Below are positions 33,040-41,253 of a stretch of 64,000 nt of DNA, in pieces. How positions within the stretch are numbered: the first letter of the stretch is position 1; every line of letters starts with the position of its first letter. The notes below the pieces were generated by a model. It saw only the letters and a program-made list of their open reading frames with translations. It ran no database searches and was not told the DNA's origin. The translations under genes and the position numbers were made by a program. Source of the DNA: Haloarcula amylovorans (GTDB lineage: Archaea; Halobacteriota; Halobacteria; Halobacteriales; Haloarculaceae); NCBI RefSeq assembly GCF_004681185.1, contig NZ_SRIF01000001.1, positions 124,001 through 188,000 on the forward strand, read 5' to 3'.

Positions 33040-34221
33040 TCAGTTAGTCAGCGCGTCCTCGCTGGCGGCGCAGTTGTTCGGCCCGAGTTCGAGTTCGAAC
33101 GCTGTCTCGTCGTCGGGGGACTGTTGCCCGAGGTTGGTCGCGATGATGTCCTCGTAGTTCGCGGGCCGTGGCGGCATGTCGGCGACGATGAACTCGACGA
33201 ACTCGGATTCGTCCATCGAGAGCGCGTCCATTCGCGCTTCGAGGTCGCCGAGTTCGGCCGTGTACGTGTCGTCGGCGGCGGGCGTCGCCGCGTCGCTGAA
33301 GTGCGCCGGAGCGACGACCGTGTCGTCGGGCAGCGAGAGGACGCGTTCGGTCAGGCTCTCGTAGAGCGTCCGAGCGGCATCTTTCGCGGCCTCGGGGTCT
33401 TCGAGGTCCGGCCGGGCGACGCTCTCGGTGAAGAGACCGTCGCCGGTGAACAGGACGTTTCCGACCTTGTAGGCGGTCATCCCAGTCGTGTGCCCGGGAG
33501 TGTGAACGACCTCGATTTCGGTGTCGCCGAGCGAGAGCGTCTCTCCGTCCTCGACCGTCTCGAAGTCCACGTCATACTCGACGCCGCGGCCGGCGGCCGC
33601 TTCGGGCAGGACTGCCGTTGTGTCGGTTCCAGCCGCGAGGTCGCGGATGCCAGAGATGTGGTCCGCGTGGACGTGCGTGTCGAGCGCGTACGTCAGGTCG
33701 GCTCCGAGCGCCTTCGCGTCCTGGACGTACTCGTCGGCGAAGGCGCGAAGCGGGTCGACGACTGCGGCTTCTCCGTCGGAGACGACGAGATATGCGAGAC
33801 AGCCACTCGACGGGCGCTGGTACTGCGCGACGGTCACGTCGTTGGCCGCGTCCAGTTCCTGGTACTCGTAGATGCGCGCCCAGCCTTTCATGCCGCGTTC
33901 GAGGTGGTCGACCTCGTACCCTTCGTCCTCCAGGTGCTCGGCGACCATCTCGCTGGAGCCCCCTTTCGCACAGAGGACGGTGATGCGCTGGTCGTCCGGG
34001 AGTTCCTCGTGGAGGTCCTCGGGGATGCCGTCGAGCAACTGGAAGTACGGGTAGTTCACGACGTCGACGGACTCGCCGTCGATGCGCCACTCCTCGAAGT
34101 CACCTTCCGAACGCGCGTCGAGGATGAACACGTCTTCGCCGCGATCGATGCGGGCTTTCAGTTCGGCAGGCGTGGTCGATGCAACCGTTTCGCTGGTGTC
34201 GGGGTTGGCACCTTGCGTCAT
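33040..34221 (-). CDS. Rhodanese-MBL fold hydrolase, second paralogue
   Basis: This 393-residue fusion has the same domain order as 28571-29701: rhodanese (about 15-118; Cys in ITVLCAKGGSSEMV) then metallo-beta-lactamase (about 125-335). The metal ligands are seen in DTHVHADHISGIRDL, VHTPGHTTGMTA, LFTGDGLF and VAPAHFSDAA. The tail LELGPNNCAASEDALTN extends slightly past that of its paralogue. It leads an operon with two YeeE halves. BLH-type proteins in bacterial BigR operons are persulfide dioxygenases with the same two domains in the other order in many cases. Oxidation of low-molecular-weight persulfides to sulfite is the likely reaction. Confidence 0.92.
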   Translation of the reverse strand: MTQGANPDTSETVASTTPAELKARIDRGEDVFILDARSEGDFEEWRIDGESVDVVNYPYFQLLDGIPEDLHEELPDDQRITVLCAKGGSSEMVAEHLEDEGYEVDHLERGMKGWARIYEYQELDAANDVTVAQYQRPSSGCLAYLVVSDGEAAVVDPLRAFADEYVQDAKALGADLTYALDTHVHADHISGIRDLAAGTDTTAVLPEAAAGRGVEYDVDFETVEDGETLSLGDTEIEVVHTPGHTTGMTAYKVGNVLFTGDGLFTESVARPDLEDPEAAKDAARTLYESLTERVLSLPDDTVVAPAHFSDAATPAADDTYTAELGDLEARMDALSMDESEFVEFIVADMPPRPANYEDIIATNLGQQSPDDETAFELELGPNNCAASEDALTN

Positions 34222-34282
34222 CGTTCACTCCCATCTATCGGTTGCTCCCAAATAAGGCTTTGTATAGTAGTTCAAAATCTGT

Positions 34283-34292
34283 GCAATACGAC
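34283..34292. promoter_or_regulatory. Partial operator-like site GCAATACGAC upstream of the second rhodanese-MBL gene
   Basis: The first seven bases match the GCAATAC half of the candidate operator. It lies 62 nt upstream of the ATG on the minus strand, with a TATA-like CTACTATACAAAG (about 34258-34270) between site and gene. The other half is poorly conserved, so this site is less certain. Confidence 0.3.
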
Positions 34293-34384
34293 GAACACGA
34301 AAGCCACTGAAAAACGTCTTAAATCCAATTCGAGCGCGCACTCGCGATAGAGATGTGTGTGAGTTTGTGATTACTACCGATACA

Positions 34385-34409
34385 TTTTTTATACTGCACC
34401 CAATATTGG
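34385..34409 (+). promoter_or_regulatory. tusA-like promoter with CCAATATTGG palindrome
   Basis: TTTTTTATAC (34385-34394) is a good TATA box 33-42 nt before the TusA start. A perfect 10-bp palindrome CCAATATTGG lies at 34400-34409, overlapping the predicted initiation region. ATACTGC at 34391-34397 matches part of the candidate operator of the cluster. Together they suggest repression by a DNA-binding dimer. Confidence 0.5.
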
Positions 34410-34426
34410 ATGGTGAAGACAATACC

Positions 34427-34669
34427 ATGACTGAATACGAAGTCACTCAGACGCTCGACGTGAAAGGACAGAACTGCCCGATGCCGGTCGTCAAGACCAA
34501 GCAGAACGTCGACCAGTTGAGCCAGGGCGAGGTCCTCGAAGTGCTCGCCACCGACCCGGGGAGCATGAGCGACCTCGGCGGGTGGGCTGACACGACCGAC
34601 GGCGTCGAACTCCTCGACCAACATGAGGGCGAGGAGATCTTCAAACACTACGTCCGCAAGACGGAGTAA
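34427..34669 (+). CDS. TusA-family sulfurtransferase
   Basis: This 80-residue protein has the TusA motif LDVKGQNCPMPVVKTKQNV, in which the Cys of CPxP carries the persulfide, followed by VLEVLATDPGSMSDLGGWAD. TusA proteins shuttle sulfur from rhodaneses or DsrE to acceptors for oxidation, tRNA thiolation or cofactor synthesis. The ATG gives MTEYEVTQ. The DsrE-like gene follows 64 nt downstream in the same direction, as in many sulfur-oxidation clusters. Confidence 0.95.
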   Translation: MTEYEVTQTLDVKGQNCPMPVVKTKQNVDQLSQGEVLEVLATDPGSMSDLGGWADTTDGVELLDQHEGEEIFKHYVRKTE

Positions 34670-34733
34670 CCAGAATGGAGCGAAGCCGAATCACCACTGA
34701 CGGACCGACGACGACTGAGCCCACATTCCACTC

Positions 34734-35306
34734 ATGAGTACGGATACGCCCACCGCGTCCGGCGACGAGGCCCCGACCCGTGCCGAACTCGCCGCGCGCA
34801 TCGATGAACTCGAGGAATCGCTCGCCGAAGCGACCGAGGACGACGGCCAGCAGAAGATGTCCATCATCGCCACGAAAGGCACGCTGGACATGGCGTACCC
34901 GCCGCTCATCCTCGCCAGCACCGCCGCCGCCTTCGGCTACGACGTGACGGTCTTTCACACGTTCTGGGGACTGGACATCCTCCACGAGGAGCGCTCGAAG
35001 AACCTCAAACTGAGCTCGGTCGGTAACCCGAACATGCCCGTCCCGAACGTGCTCGGCGCGCTGCCGGGGATGGACCGAATGACGACGAAGATGATGGCAA
35101 AGAAGATCGACGACAACGACACGGCCACCATCGAGGAACTCATCGAGACCTCTCTGGACATGGGCGTCGAGTTCCAGGCCTGCCAGATGACTATCGACCT
35201 GATGGACTACGACGAGGACGACTTCTACGACGGCGTCACGACCGGCGTGGGTGCTGCAACGGCGATTCAAGACATGGCTGAGAGCGATATCCAACTGCTG
35301 GTCTGA
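34734..35306 (+). CDS. DsrE/DsrF/DrsH-like family protein
   Basis: This 190-residue protein has a coiled-coil-prone N-terminus (RAELAARIDELEESLAEA) and a DsrE-like domain (about 40-190): KMSIIATKGTLDMAYPPLI, VTVFHTFWGLDILHE, and VEFQACQMTIDLMDYDEDDF, where the Cys at the end of the conserved helix is the likely sulfur carrier. The extra methionine-rich loop (GMDRMTTKMMAKKI) is typical of the DsrE2 type. It works with TusA and rhodanese as a persulfide relay in the cytoplasm, possibly membrane-associated. Confidence 0.92.
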   Translation: MSTDTPTASGDEAPTRAELAARIDELEESLAEATEDDGQQKMSIIATKGTLDMAYPPLILASTAAAFGYDVTVFHTFWGLDILHEERSKNLKLSSVGNPNMPVPNVLGALPGMDRMTTKMMAKKIDDNDTATIEELIETSLDMGVEFQACQMTIDLMDYDEDDFYDGVTTGVGAATAIQDMAESDIQLLV

Positions 35307-35339
35307 TCGACGAGCCGATCGTTTCTCTCTGGAAGATGC

Positions 35340-37739
35340 TCATACGTCGCCGAAAACGAGGTCTAAGAGCTTTCGCTCGCTGACGCGGAGGTGGCGGTTC
35401 ACCGTCGGCTGCGTGATGTCGAGCATCGACGCGACCTCCTCGCCGGTCGTCTCTCGGGGCCACTCGAAGAAGCCGCTCAGGTACGCCGTCCGGAGCACTT
35501 CGAGTTGCCGGTCGGTGAGGCGCTCTTCGAGCGCAGCGCGCGTCCCGCTTTTCCTCCAGTGTCGTGTCGCCTTCTCTCGCCGTGCGTCCAACTGTACGTC
35601 GGCGTAGCGACTCGCAAGTTGCTCGACGAACGTCCGGACGTTCGTCTCGGCGGAGAGGTGGACGACGAGTTCGATGCCAGTGGCAGTCGCTTCGAGCGTC
35701 CCGAGTCGAGCCCCCTGTTCGACGACGGTTCGCGGCACTGTCGGCCCGCCGACGACCACCTCGTAGACCCCGTCGTCCGAGATCGAGGAGACGGATTCTA
35801 CGTTCGGGACTCCCTCGACGTACTCGCTCACGGCCGCCAGGTCCCGGTCAGGGATCCGGAGAAACAGCCGTGTCCGGTCGTCGCTCGGAACCACGCCCGA
35901 ACAGGTCACGGCGCAGTCGAACCGCCGTGCCAATTGAACAGGCAGGCAGTCCGGCGCAGACAGCGAGAGGTCGAGTTCGACCACGCTGTCGGTCAACCGG
36001 CGCTTGCGCGATTCCAGTTCCCGAATCGCGTTGGCGATGCTCTCGCCGAGTTCGACGAACACCGACTGGAGCGTCTCGCCGAAGCGGTCCGCCTGGTCGG
36101 CGTAGACCGTCAATACGCCATAGAGGAAGTCGTCGTATCTCAGCGGGACGCTGATGGCCGACTGGAAGTTGCGGGAGATCGCTTCGGTTCGCCAGTGCTC
36201 CCCTCTGAGGTTGTCTGCAATGGCAGGAACGACGGTCGGTTCGCCCGACCGAGCGGTCTGGACGGCGGGCGTCCCGCCGTCGCCGACCGCCGACGTCGAG
36301 ACCGTTTCGAGAAAGCCCTCCGGTCGCCCGTCCCACGTTCGGGGTTCGACGCTCGCGTTCTCACACCGTCCGAGCCACGCGAAGGTGACCCACTGTGACT
36401 CCGTCAGTTCGTCACAGACGGCTTGCTCGATCTCCTCGCGGGTTTCGGCCTCGACGAGCGCGCGGTCGACCCGACGGATGATGGCGTTGACCTGTTTCAA
36501 CTGCCTGAGTTCCTCGTTCTGGTGACGGCGTTCGGCCTCGCGCTCTCTGAGGACCGTCTCCCGGTCGACTCGTGCAAGCGCGGCCCTCGCGGTGTCTGCG
36601 AGCAGGTCTACGAGCTCTCGGGTTCGACCGTTCTGCTCGGAGGTCGGTGCCCGGACGGAGAGCACGCCGTGGTCGTCGAGCGGGCGATACATATCGCCCG
36701 TCCCGAGCGTGACGCCCTCGTCGTCGACGAAGACATCCCAAATGAGGCCCTCGTCGGGACCGACGGTCGCCGGCTGCTCGTCGGTCGTCGACGCGTCGTC
36801 GACTGCAGCCGGTCGAAGGACGTTTTCCGCCCGGTCGAACAGATAGACGGTCGCGCCGGGTACGTCGAGAACGTCGCTTGCGGTTTCGGTGATGATCGTC
36901 GCCACCTCGTCGGTGGTCTTCGCGTGGAGCAGTCGTCTCGTCGACTTCTGGAGGGCTTCGAGCGTGCGCGCGAACTGCTGTCGGTCGCTGATGTCCCGGA
37001 CGACGCCGACTGTCTGCTGTGCGCCGTCGGCCCGTTCGAACGCCGAAAACCGCGTCTCGGCCGGGAGGCGTTCCCCGTCGGCCACTTCGAGTTCTCCGGT
37101 GAGTGTCACGTCCTCGCGATCCCCGTCGAGTAGCTGTTCGCGTAACTGCGCGACTCGTTCGACGGTCGAGTCGGCGGCTAACACGTCCGCGTCCGACCCG
37201 ACGAGGTCCTCCCGGTCGCGGCCGGTCAGCGCCGCGACGGTGTCGTCGACCGTCTCGACGGCGAACGACTCGTCGAGGGTGTAGACGCCGTCACCCATCG
37301 CCTCGACGAGCCGGCGGTACCAGTCGAGTTCGCGTTCGCGCTCCCGGTGGGCGGTAACCTCGTGGCCGACGACGAGAAATCGCGTCCGTCCGTTCGAGCG
37401 GTGCCGTTCGACGGTCAGCTCGATCCAGCTCTCGGACTCGTCCCCGCAGCGAGCGGTGATCGGCTCGTCCGAGCCGTCGGCGGCCGATGCGACGGTCTCG
37501 CAGGTCACCGAGGGGAACAGCGACGGCAGCGACTCGCCGACGATTGCGTCGCTGGCGCGTCCGAACAGTTCCCCGAACGGGTCGTTGGCAGCAACGATAG
37601 TCGCTTCCTCGTCGGCGACAAACGCGGGTTCGGGAATCCGCGCGACCAGCGTGGTCAACAGGGCCGCTGGTGTCTCTTTTCCCATCCCGCCGCTCTCTCC
37701 CCCAGCCTCATCAGCGGAATCGCCAACCGACTTCTTCAT
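35340..37739 (-). CDS. PAS/GAF sensor with Bat-type HTH (bacterio-opsin activator family)
   Basis: This 799-residue multidomain regulator has PAS domains at about 28-135 and 142-258, a GAF domain at about 270-415, a second GAF-like segment at about 435-590, and a bacterio-opsin-activator region. A C-terminal HTH_10 domain closes it: LTDRQLEVLRTAYLSGFFEW, then MLDITQPTVNRHLRVSERKL. Such proteins sense light, redox or small ligands and activate transcription. The PAS segments include LFGRASDAIVGESLPSLF and ALTGRDREDLVGSDAD. It is convergent with the DsrE gene (33 nt between stops) and may or may not belong to the sulfur cluster. Confidence 0.9.
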   Translation of the reverse strand: MKKSVGDSADEAGGESGGMGKETPAALLTTLVARIPEPAFVADEEATIVAANDPFGELFGRASDAIVGESLPSLFPSVTCETVASAADGSDEPITARCGDESESWIELTVERHRSNGRTRFLVVGHEVTAHRERERELDWYRRLVEAMGDGVYTLDESFAVETVDDTVAALTGRDREDLVGSDADVLAADSTVERVAQLREQLLDGDREDVTLTGELEVADGERLPAETRFSAFERADGAQQTVGVVRDISDRQQFARTLEALQKSTRRLLHAKTTDEVATIITETASDVLDVPGATVYLFDRAENVLRPAAVDDASTTDEQPATVGPDEGLIWDVFVDDEGVTLGTGDMYRPLDDHGVLSVRAPTSEQNGRTRELVDLLADTARAALARVDRETVLREREAERRHQNEELRQLKQVNAIIRRVDRALVEAETREEIEQAVCDELTESQWVTFAWLGRCENASVEPRTWDGRPEGFLETVSTSAVGDGGTPAVQTARSGEPTVVPAIADNLRGEHWRTEAISRNFQSAISVPLRYDDFLYGVLTVYADQADRFGETLQSVFVELGESIANAIRELESRKRRLTDSVVELDLSLSAPDCLPVQLARRFDCAVTCSGVVPSDDRTRLFLRIPDRDLAAVSEYVEGVPNVESVSSISDDGVYEVVVGGPTVPRTVVEQGARLGTLEATATGIELVVHLSAETNVRTFVEQLASRYADVQLDARREKATRHWRKSGTRAALEERLTDRQLEVLRTAYLSGFFEWPRETTGEEVASMLDITQPTVNRHLRVSERKLLDLVFGDV

Positions 37740-37855
37740 ACACCCCGGTCAACGCGTAGGGTACGAAAGCGTGATTTCGGCGTCCACGTCAACTACGTCA
37801 CTGTAGTCCGACGTTGGTTACCACTCACTGCGTGCAGTGACAGCGGGAAAAAGTC

Positions 37856-38512
37856 TCACTCGGCGATGTCGACCACGTCGTCGAGCCCCCAGATCTCGTA
37901 GTCGGGACGCACCGCCAGCGACGTATCGACGCGGTGTGGCCGGCGGATGAACGCCGAGTCGATGCCGGCGCTGTGTGCTGCCCGCACGTCCGACTCGTTG
38001 TCGCCGACGAAGAGGGCGTCCTCGACGTTGAGGTCGGCCAGCGCCCGTTTGACGTAGTGCGGGTGGGGCTTCTTCCGTTCGAGGCTCTTTACCGTCGGCT
38101 CCCGGCCGTACACTGTCTCGAAGTGTGCGGCGAGTCCGAAGTGATCGAAGGCGAACTCGACTGTCTCCTGCTGGTTCGAGGAGACGATTCCGAGCGGCGT
38201 CTCGAACGCATCGAGCGCGTCGATGTCGTCGTAGGGCCGCTTCTTCCCGGCAGTCATCTCGGCTTGCTGGGCCGCCGAGATGGCGGCGTCGCGGGTCGAC
38301 CAGAACGTCTCTGGGTCCAAGTCGTAGCGCTCACAAATCGCTTCGAGTTCCGCGATGTCCACGCCGATGCTCATCGCCTCGACGTGGTCGGGGTGGGGGT
38401 CGGGGACGCCGGCGCGGGCGAACGCGTCGCGCGACCCTTCACGGTGGGCCTCCATGCTGGTCCGCGTCAGCAAGACCCCGTCGTTGTCGAAGATGACTGC
38501 GTCGTATCCCAT
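37856..38512 (-). CDS. HAD-superfamily hydrolase (phosphoglycolate phosphatase-like)
   Basis: This 218-residue protein has all four HAD motifs: nucleophile Asp9 and acid/base Asp11 in VIFDNDGVLL, motif II GIVSSNQQ, the Lys in ERKKPHPHYVKRAL, and the metal acids in FVGDNESDVRAAHSAG. A helical cap (about 15-90) places it with subfamily I phosphatases. Such enzymes remove phosphate from phosphoglycolate, sugar phosphates or related metabolites; substrate is not assigned. It is followed by DUF151 upstream on the same strand with a 38-nt gap. Confidence 0.92.
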   Translation of the reverse strand: MGYDAVIFDNDGVLLTRTSMEAHREGSRDAFARAGVPDPHPDHVEAMSIGVDIAELEAICERYDLDPETFWSTRDAAISAAQQAEMTAGKKRPYDDIDALDAFETPLGIVSSNQQETVEFAFDHFGLAAHFETVYGREPTVKSLERKKPHPHYVKRALADLNVEDALFVGDNESDVRAAHSAGIDSAFIRRPHRVDTSLAVRPDYEIWGLDDVVDIAE

Positions 38513-38550
38513 GTGAGAATAGCGGGGCTGACTCTCCGAGAGCGTTTCTA

Positions 38551-39000
38551 TTACCGGCCGAGTTCGTCGTTGGTGTCGAAGTCCTCGGGCGGGCGGCCGG
38601 CCTCGTCGATGACTTCGTCGGAGACGACGAGCGGACAGTCCACCCGCAGCGAGATGGCAATGCCGTCGGAGGGACGAGCGTCGAACACCATCTCCTTGCG
38701 GCGGTCGTCGATGTACTGCTCCGTGTCGATCTTTGCGTAGAAGGTGCCGTCGGCGAGGTCGTCGATGCGCACGCGGTCGATGGCACTGCCGAACTCCGCG
38801 ACCATCTCGACGAGCAGGTCGTGGGTCAGCGGTCGCTCGAAGGGGTCGCCGTCGATGGCCAGTTGCATCGACTGGGCCTGGTCGGAGCTGACGAAAATCG
38901 GCAGTATCTCGCCGCGGACGTGGAGGAGGACGACGGGCGTTCCCGACCCCTCTTCGCTGACGCCGACACCGACCCCTTCGACCGTTGCCTCGTGTTCCAT
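38551..39000 (-). CDS. Bifunctional nuclease family (DUF151) protein
   Basis: This 149-residue protein has the DUF151 core: VVLLHVRGEILPIFVSSDQA, then LTHDLLVEMVAEFG and VFDARPSDGIAISLRVDCPL. Plant members were described as nucleases with DNase/RNase activity and a role in defence; archaeal roles are unclear. I use the ATG giving MEHEATVEG; a GTG two codons earlier is possible. It precedes the HAD hydrolase and is probably co-transcribed. Confidence 0.9.
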   Translation of the reverse strand: MEHEATVEGVGVGVSEEGSGTPVVLLHVRGEILPIFVSSDQAQSMQLAIDGDPFERPLTHDLLVEMVAEFGSAIDRVRIDDLADGTFYAKIDTEQYIDDRRKEMVFDARPSDGIAISLRVDCPLVVSDEVIDEAGRPPEDFDTNDELGR

Positions 39001-39073
39001 GCCCACTAGTTTGGTGTGCGGGTATGAAAAGCTAGGCCGGGGCGCTTTACCGACGCCGCCCTGTAGTTCGCCC

Positions 39074-39352
39074 GTGGCTGAGGACTGCTACTACGTCGTG
39101 GTGAAACCGTCCGCGCGCCGGGTGAGCGCCCGCGTCGGTCGGTGGGTCAACCGGGTGGGACCGCGTCGCACTTTCGAGTCGAAGGCGCTGGCTCGCGAGT
39201 GGGCGCGAGCGTGTCGCGGGCCGACCGCGCCGGTCTGGATTCAGGACGCCCCGCCGTGGGCCGAGGACGACGCCGACGGCTACCTCGTGGGCCGCTCTCG
39301 CGGCGTCTCACGACCCGATACGCCGGGCCGACAGCGGACGCTCGGAGAGTGA
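39074..39352 (+). CDS. Small conserved-looking haloarchaeal protein, unknown
   Basis: This 92-residue protein starts at a GTG (VAEDCYYVVVKPSARRV). The basic/aromatic N-terminal half includes RTFESKALAREWARAC, and the middle has APVWIQDAPPWAEDD. It looks like a small nucleic-acid- or RNA-associated fold but I do not recognise a family. The reading frame is open upstream as well, but sequence upstream overlaps the antisense DUF151 gene, so the GTG after the TTCGCCC stretch is preferred. Confidence 0.6.
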   Translation: MAEDCYYVVVKPSARRVSARVGRWVNRVGPRRTFESKALAREWARACRGPTAPVWIQDAPPWAEDDADGYLVGRSRGVSRPDTPGRQRTLGE

Positions 39353-39420
39353 CTGCGCGCGTCCGGTGACGCCCGACGACCAAACACGGTCTTTTTCCTC
39401 GTCCGGGACCGAGACCAGCT

Positions 39421-39708
39421 ATGGACGATACAGCCGACTCCGGCGTCCGAAGCGAAGGCAGCGAGCGGACCACGGAGGACCTGCTGTCGGCTGATTCAGA
39501 CGACGTACTGAATACGGAGGGCGTCGACCGCTGGCAGGCGACGAAGTACATATCGCCGTTCGTCGCGATCGGCCTTTTCGACCTCGTGTTGTTGCTCGGC
39601 TGGGGACTCGACCCGCTGTGGGGGTTCATGATTCTCCCGCCGATTCTGTTCGTCAGCGCGCTGGGTTGGATCGCGTTCCGAACCGGGTTCGCCAGCGACC
39701 GGACCTGA
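39421..39708 (+). CDS. Small two-helix membrane protein
   Basis: This 95-residue protein has an acidic N-terminal region (about 1-40) followed by two hydrophobic segments (ISPFVAIGLFDLVLLLGW, and GFMILPPILFVSALGWIAF). A promoter-like AT stretch (GTCTTTTTCC) lies 25-35 nt upstream. No family is recognised. It is convergent with DUF3194 (12 nt between stops). Confidence 0.7.
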   Translation: MDDTADSGVRSEGSERTTEDLLSADSDDVLNTEGVDRWQATKYISPFVAIGLFDLVLLLGWGLDPLWGFMILPPILFVSALGWIAFRTGFASDRT

Positions 39709-39720
39709 CCGACTGCAACG

Positions 39721-39957
39721 CTACTCCTCGAAGAGATCGTCGACGGCCGACCGAGCGGCCAGCGCGGCGTCCTCCGCGACTCGTTCCTCGTCGAGACGGC
39801 TCTCCGGCGCGTTGACGTAAACGTCGACTTCCAGAACGTCGTCTTCGAACGTGACCGTCACGTCGATGTCTTCGACATCGCCCTTATCGAACCGCGAGAA
39901 AACGACGTTCTCGGCCGCAGAAGCGGCCGTCTCAACGACCTCGTCGTCGGTCGGCAT
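39721..39957 (-). CDS. DUF3194 family protein
   Basis: This 78-residue acidic protein matches the archaeal DUF3194 family, with EVVETAASAAENVVFSRFD, then DIDVTVTFEDDVLEVDVYVN. The gene lies 2 nt downstream of prefoldin beta, as is usual in euryarchaea, where it sits in a translation/chaperone operon. Its function is unknown; the location suggests a link to protein folding. Confidence 0.88.
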   Translation of the reverse strand: MPTDDEVVETAASAAENVVFSRFDKGDVEDIDVTVTFEDDVLEVDVYVNAPESRLDEERVAEDAALAARSAVDDLFEE

Positions 39958-39959
39958 CC

Positions 39960-40358
39960 TTACGCGCCGCCCGCGCCGGGACCGCCTGCCGGACCACCGG
40001 GGCCGCCTGCACCGCCACCGCCGAGCATCTGCTGGAGGTCACCCTGCAGGTCCTCGAACTGCTCCTGGACGCGCTCCTCTTGCTTTTCGAGGGTCTCGAC
40101 GCGGACTTCGAGGCTGCTGACCTTCTCTTCGAGGTCGTCCTGTGCCTCGTCGAACTCCGTCTTGACGAGCAGCTCGCCGACCTCGCGGTACATCGTGGTG
40201 TCCTCGTTGATGTCGTCGAGTTCGTCCAGCGCGGTGCGGGATTCCTGAAGGTTCGTCTCGGCCTGCTGTTTCTGTGCGGCAACCTGCTGTGCGGTCTCCT
40301 GCAGGTCCTGCAGTTCCTCGAGCTTCTCCTGTGCTTCCGGCGGAAGATTGCCCTGCAT
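39960..40358 (-). CDS. pfdB: Prefoldin beta subunit
   Basis: This 132-residue coiled-coil chaperone subunit starts [20 protein letters not shown]. Two long helices flank a beta-hairpin region ([20 protein letters not shown]). A flexible Gly/Ala/Pro tail (about 110-132) is unusually long, as in other haloarchaea. With prefoldin alpha it forms the hexameric jellyfish that passes unfolded proteins to the thermosome. The upstream extension to a GTG/ATG (MRGFNTP) is less likely than the ATG used. Confidence 0.95.
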   Translation of the reverse strand: MQGNLPPEAQEKLEELQDLQETAQQVAAQKQQAETNLQESRTALDELDDINEDTTMYREVGELLVKTEFDEAQDDLEEKVSSLEVRVETLEKQEERVQEQFEDLQGDLQQMLGGGGAGGPGGPAGGPGAGGA

Positions 40359-40466
40359 ACTCCGACGGTTGGGGTCCGGCGTGTTAAACCCACGCATCTG
40401 GACTCGTGGGTGGCTGTCAAGAGCGGCGGCGCTCGCCGATAGAAGGACGAGGCTGGTGAAGACTAC

Positions 40467-40778
40467 TTAGTGCTGTGTCATTTCGAGTGACGGTTGGAGC
40501 AGTTCTGACTTGACTTCACTGCCGAGTTCGGTGAGTACGACCACCGATTGTCGGTCGTCGTACTCCAGAAGGCCAGCGTCACACAGAAGCGGGATATGGC
40601 TGTGATACAGTTCGACGCGCAGCGTTTCGACCGAATCGGCGACTTCGTCCGTGGTAGCTGATTTTGCTATCATCTCAGCGAGGGCCGATAGCGAGACGGT
40701 GTCACCGACCTGCACGCAGGGAAGAACCGTACGGCGGATCTCGTCGGCCAGCCCCCGATAGACGAGGTCCAGATGCAT
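40467..40778 (-). CDS. Small winged-helix protein (DUF7344-like)
   Basis: This 103-residue protein has a winged-helix pattern: RRTVLPCVQVGDTVSLSALA, then VADSVETLRVELYHSHIPLL and a wing LLEYDDRQSVVVLTELG. That matches the many small haloarchaeal DNA-binding proteins with LYHSHIPxL before the wing. A TATA-like AT-rich stretch lies upstream (40790-40820). It is divergent from the HalOD1 gene at 40959. The target genes are unknown. Confidence 0.8.
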   Translation of the reverse strand: MHLDLVYRGLADEIRRTVLPCVQVGDTVSLSALAEMIAKSATTDEVADSVETLRVELYHSHIPLLCDAGLLEYDDRQSVVVLTELGSEVKSELLQPSLEMTQH

Positions 40779-40958
40779 GGGTAGTGATTTTATGTCATTC
40801 TATCTATATATAAACGCTTTGTTTGGATTAGCCACCAACGCAAGTAGAACCTCACAAAATTAGCGAACTAGCTGAGTATATATTCATCTGATTCGGGAGT
40901 AATACAACGGCTTAATATCCAATAGAGTTTTGCTAATTCTGTCCGAAGTGCCGTTACA

Positions 40959-41201
40959 ATGACTATGGGAGAGGAGTCTCGTCCTGGCTCCGTAGGGTCG
41001 GTCGTTCACGAGATCGTCGACCGTATCGCGGACAGAGAGGGCGTAGAACCGACCGAGCTACCGGCACTCTCACAATACACCGACCCGGCGGCGCTGAACG
41101 CGCTCCTCAAAGCGACCGAGTCGATAGAGATTACGTTCGAACTCTACGGGTACGAGGCCACTGTCGACGCCGACGAGACCGTACGCATCGAACCAATATA
41201 G
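40959..41201 (+). CDS. HalOD1 output-domain protein
   Basis: This 80-residue HalOD1 domain has SVVHEIVDRIADREGVEPTE, then QYTDPAALNALLKATESIEI and the hairpin FELYGYEATVDADETVRIE. It is one of three single-domain HalOD1 proteins in the window. The first or third codon (MTMGEE) could be the start. The divergent winged-helix gene shares a 180-bp AT-rich upstream region. Function is unknown. Confidence 0.85.
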   Translation: MTMGEESRPGSVGSVVHEIVDRIADREGVEPTELPALSQYTDPAALNALLKATESIEITFELYGYEATVDADETVRIEPI

Positions 41202-41253
41202 CTTCCGGGTTGTCTTTTCCCTCTGCACCCTCGGTACCGCGAGTGCGGAGGTG

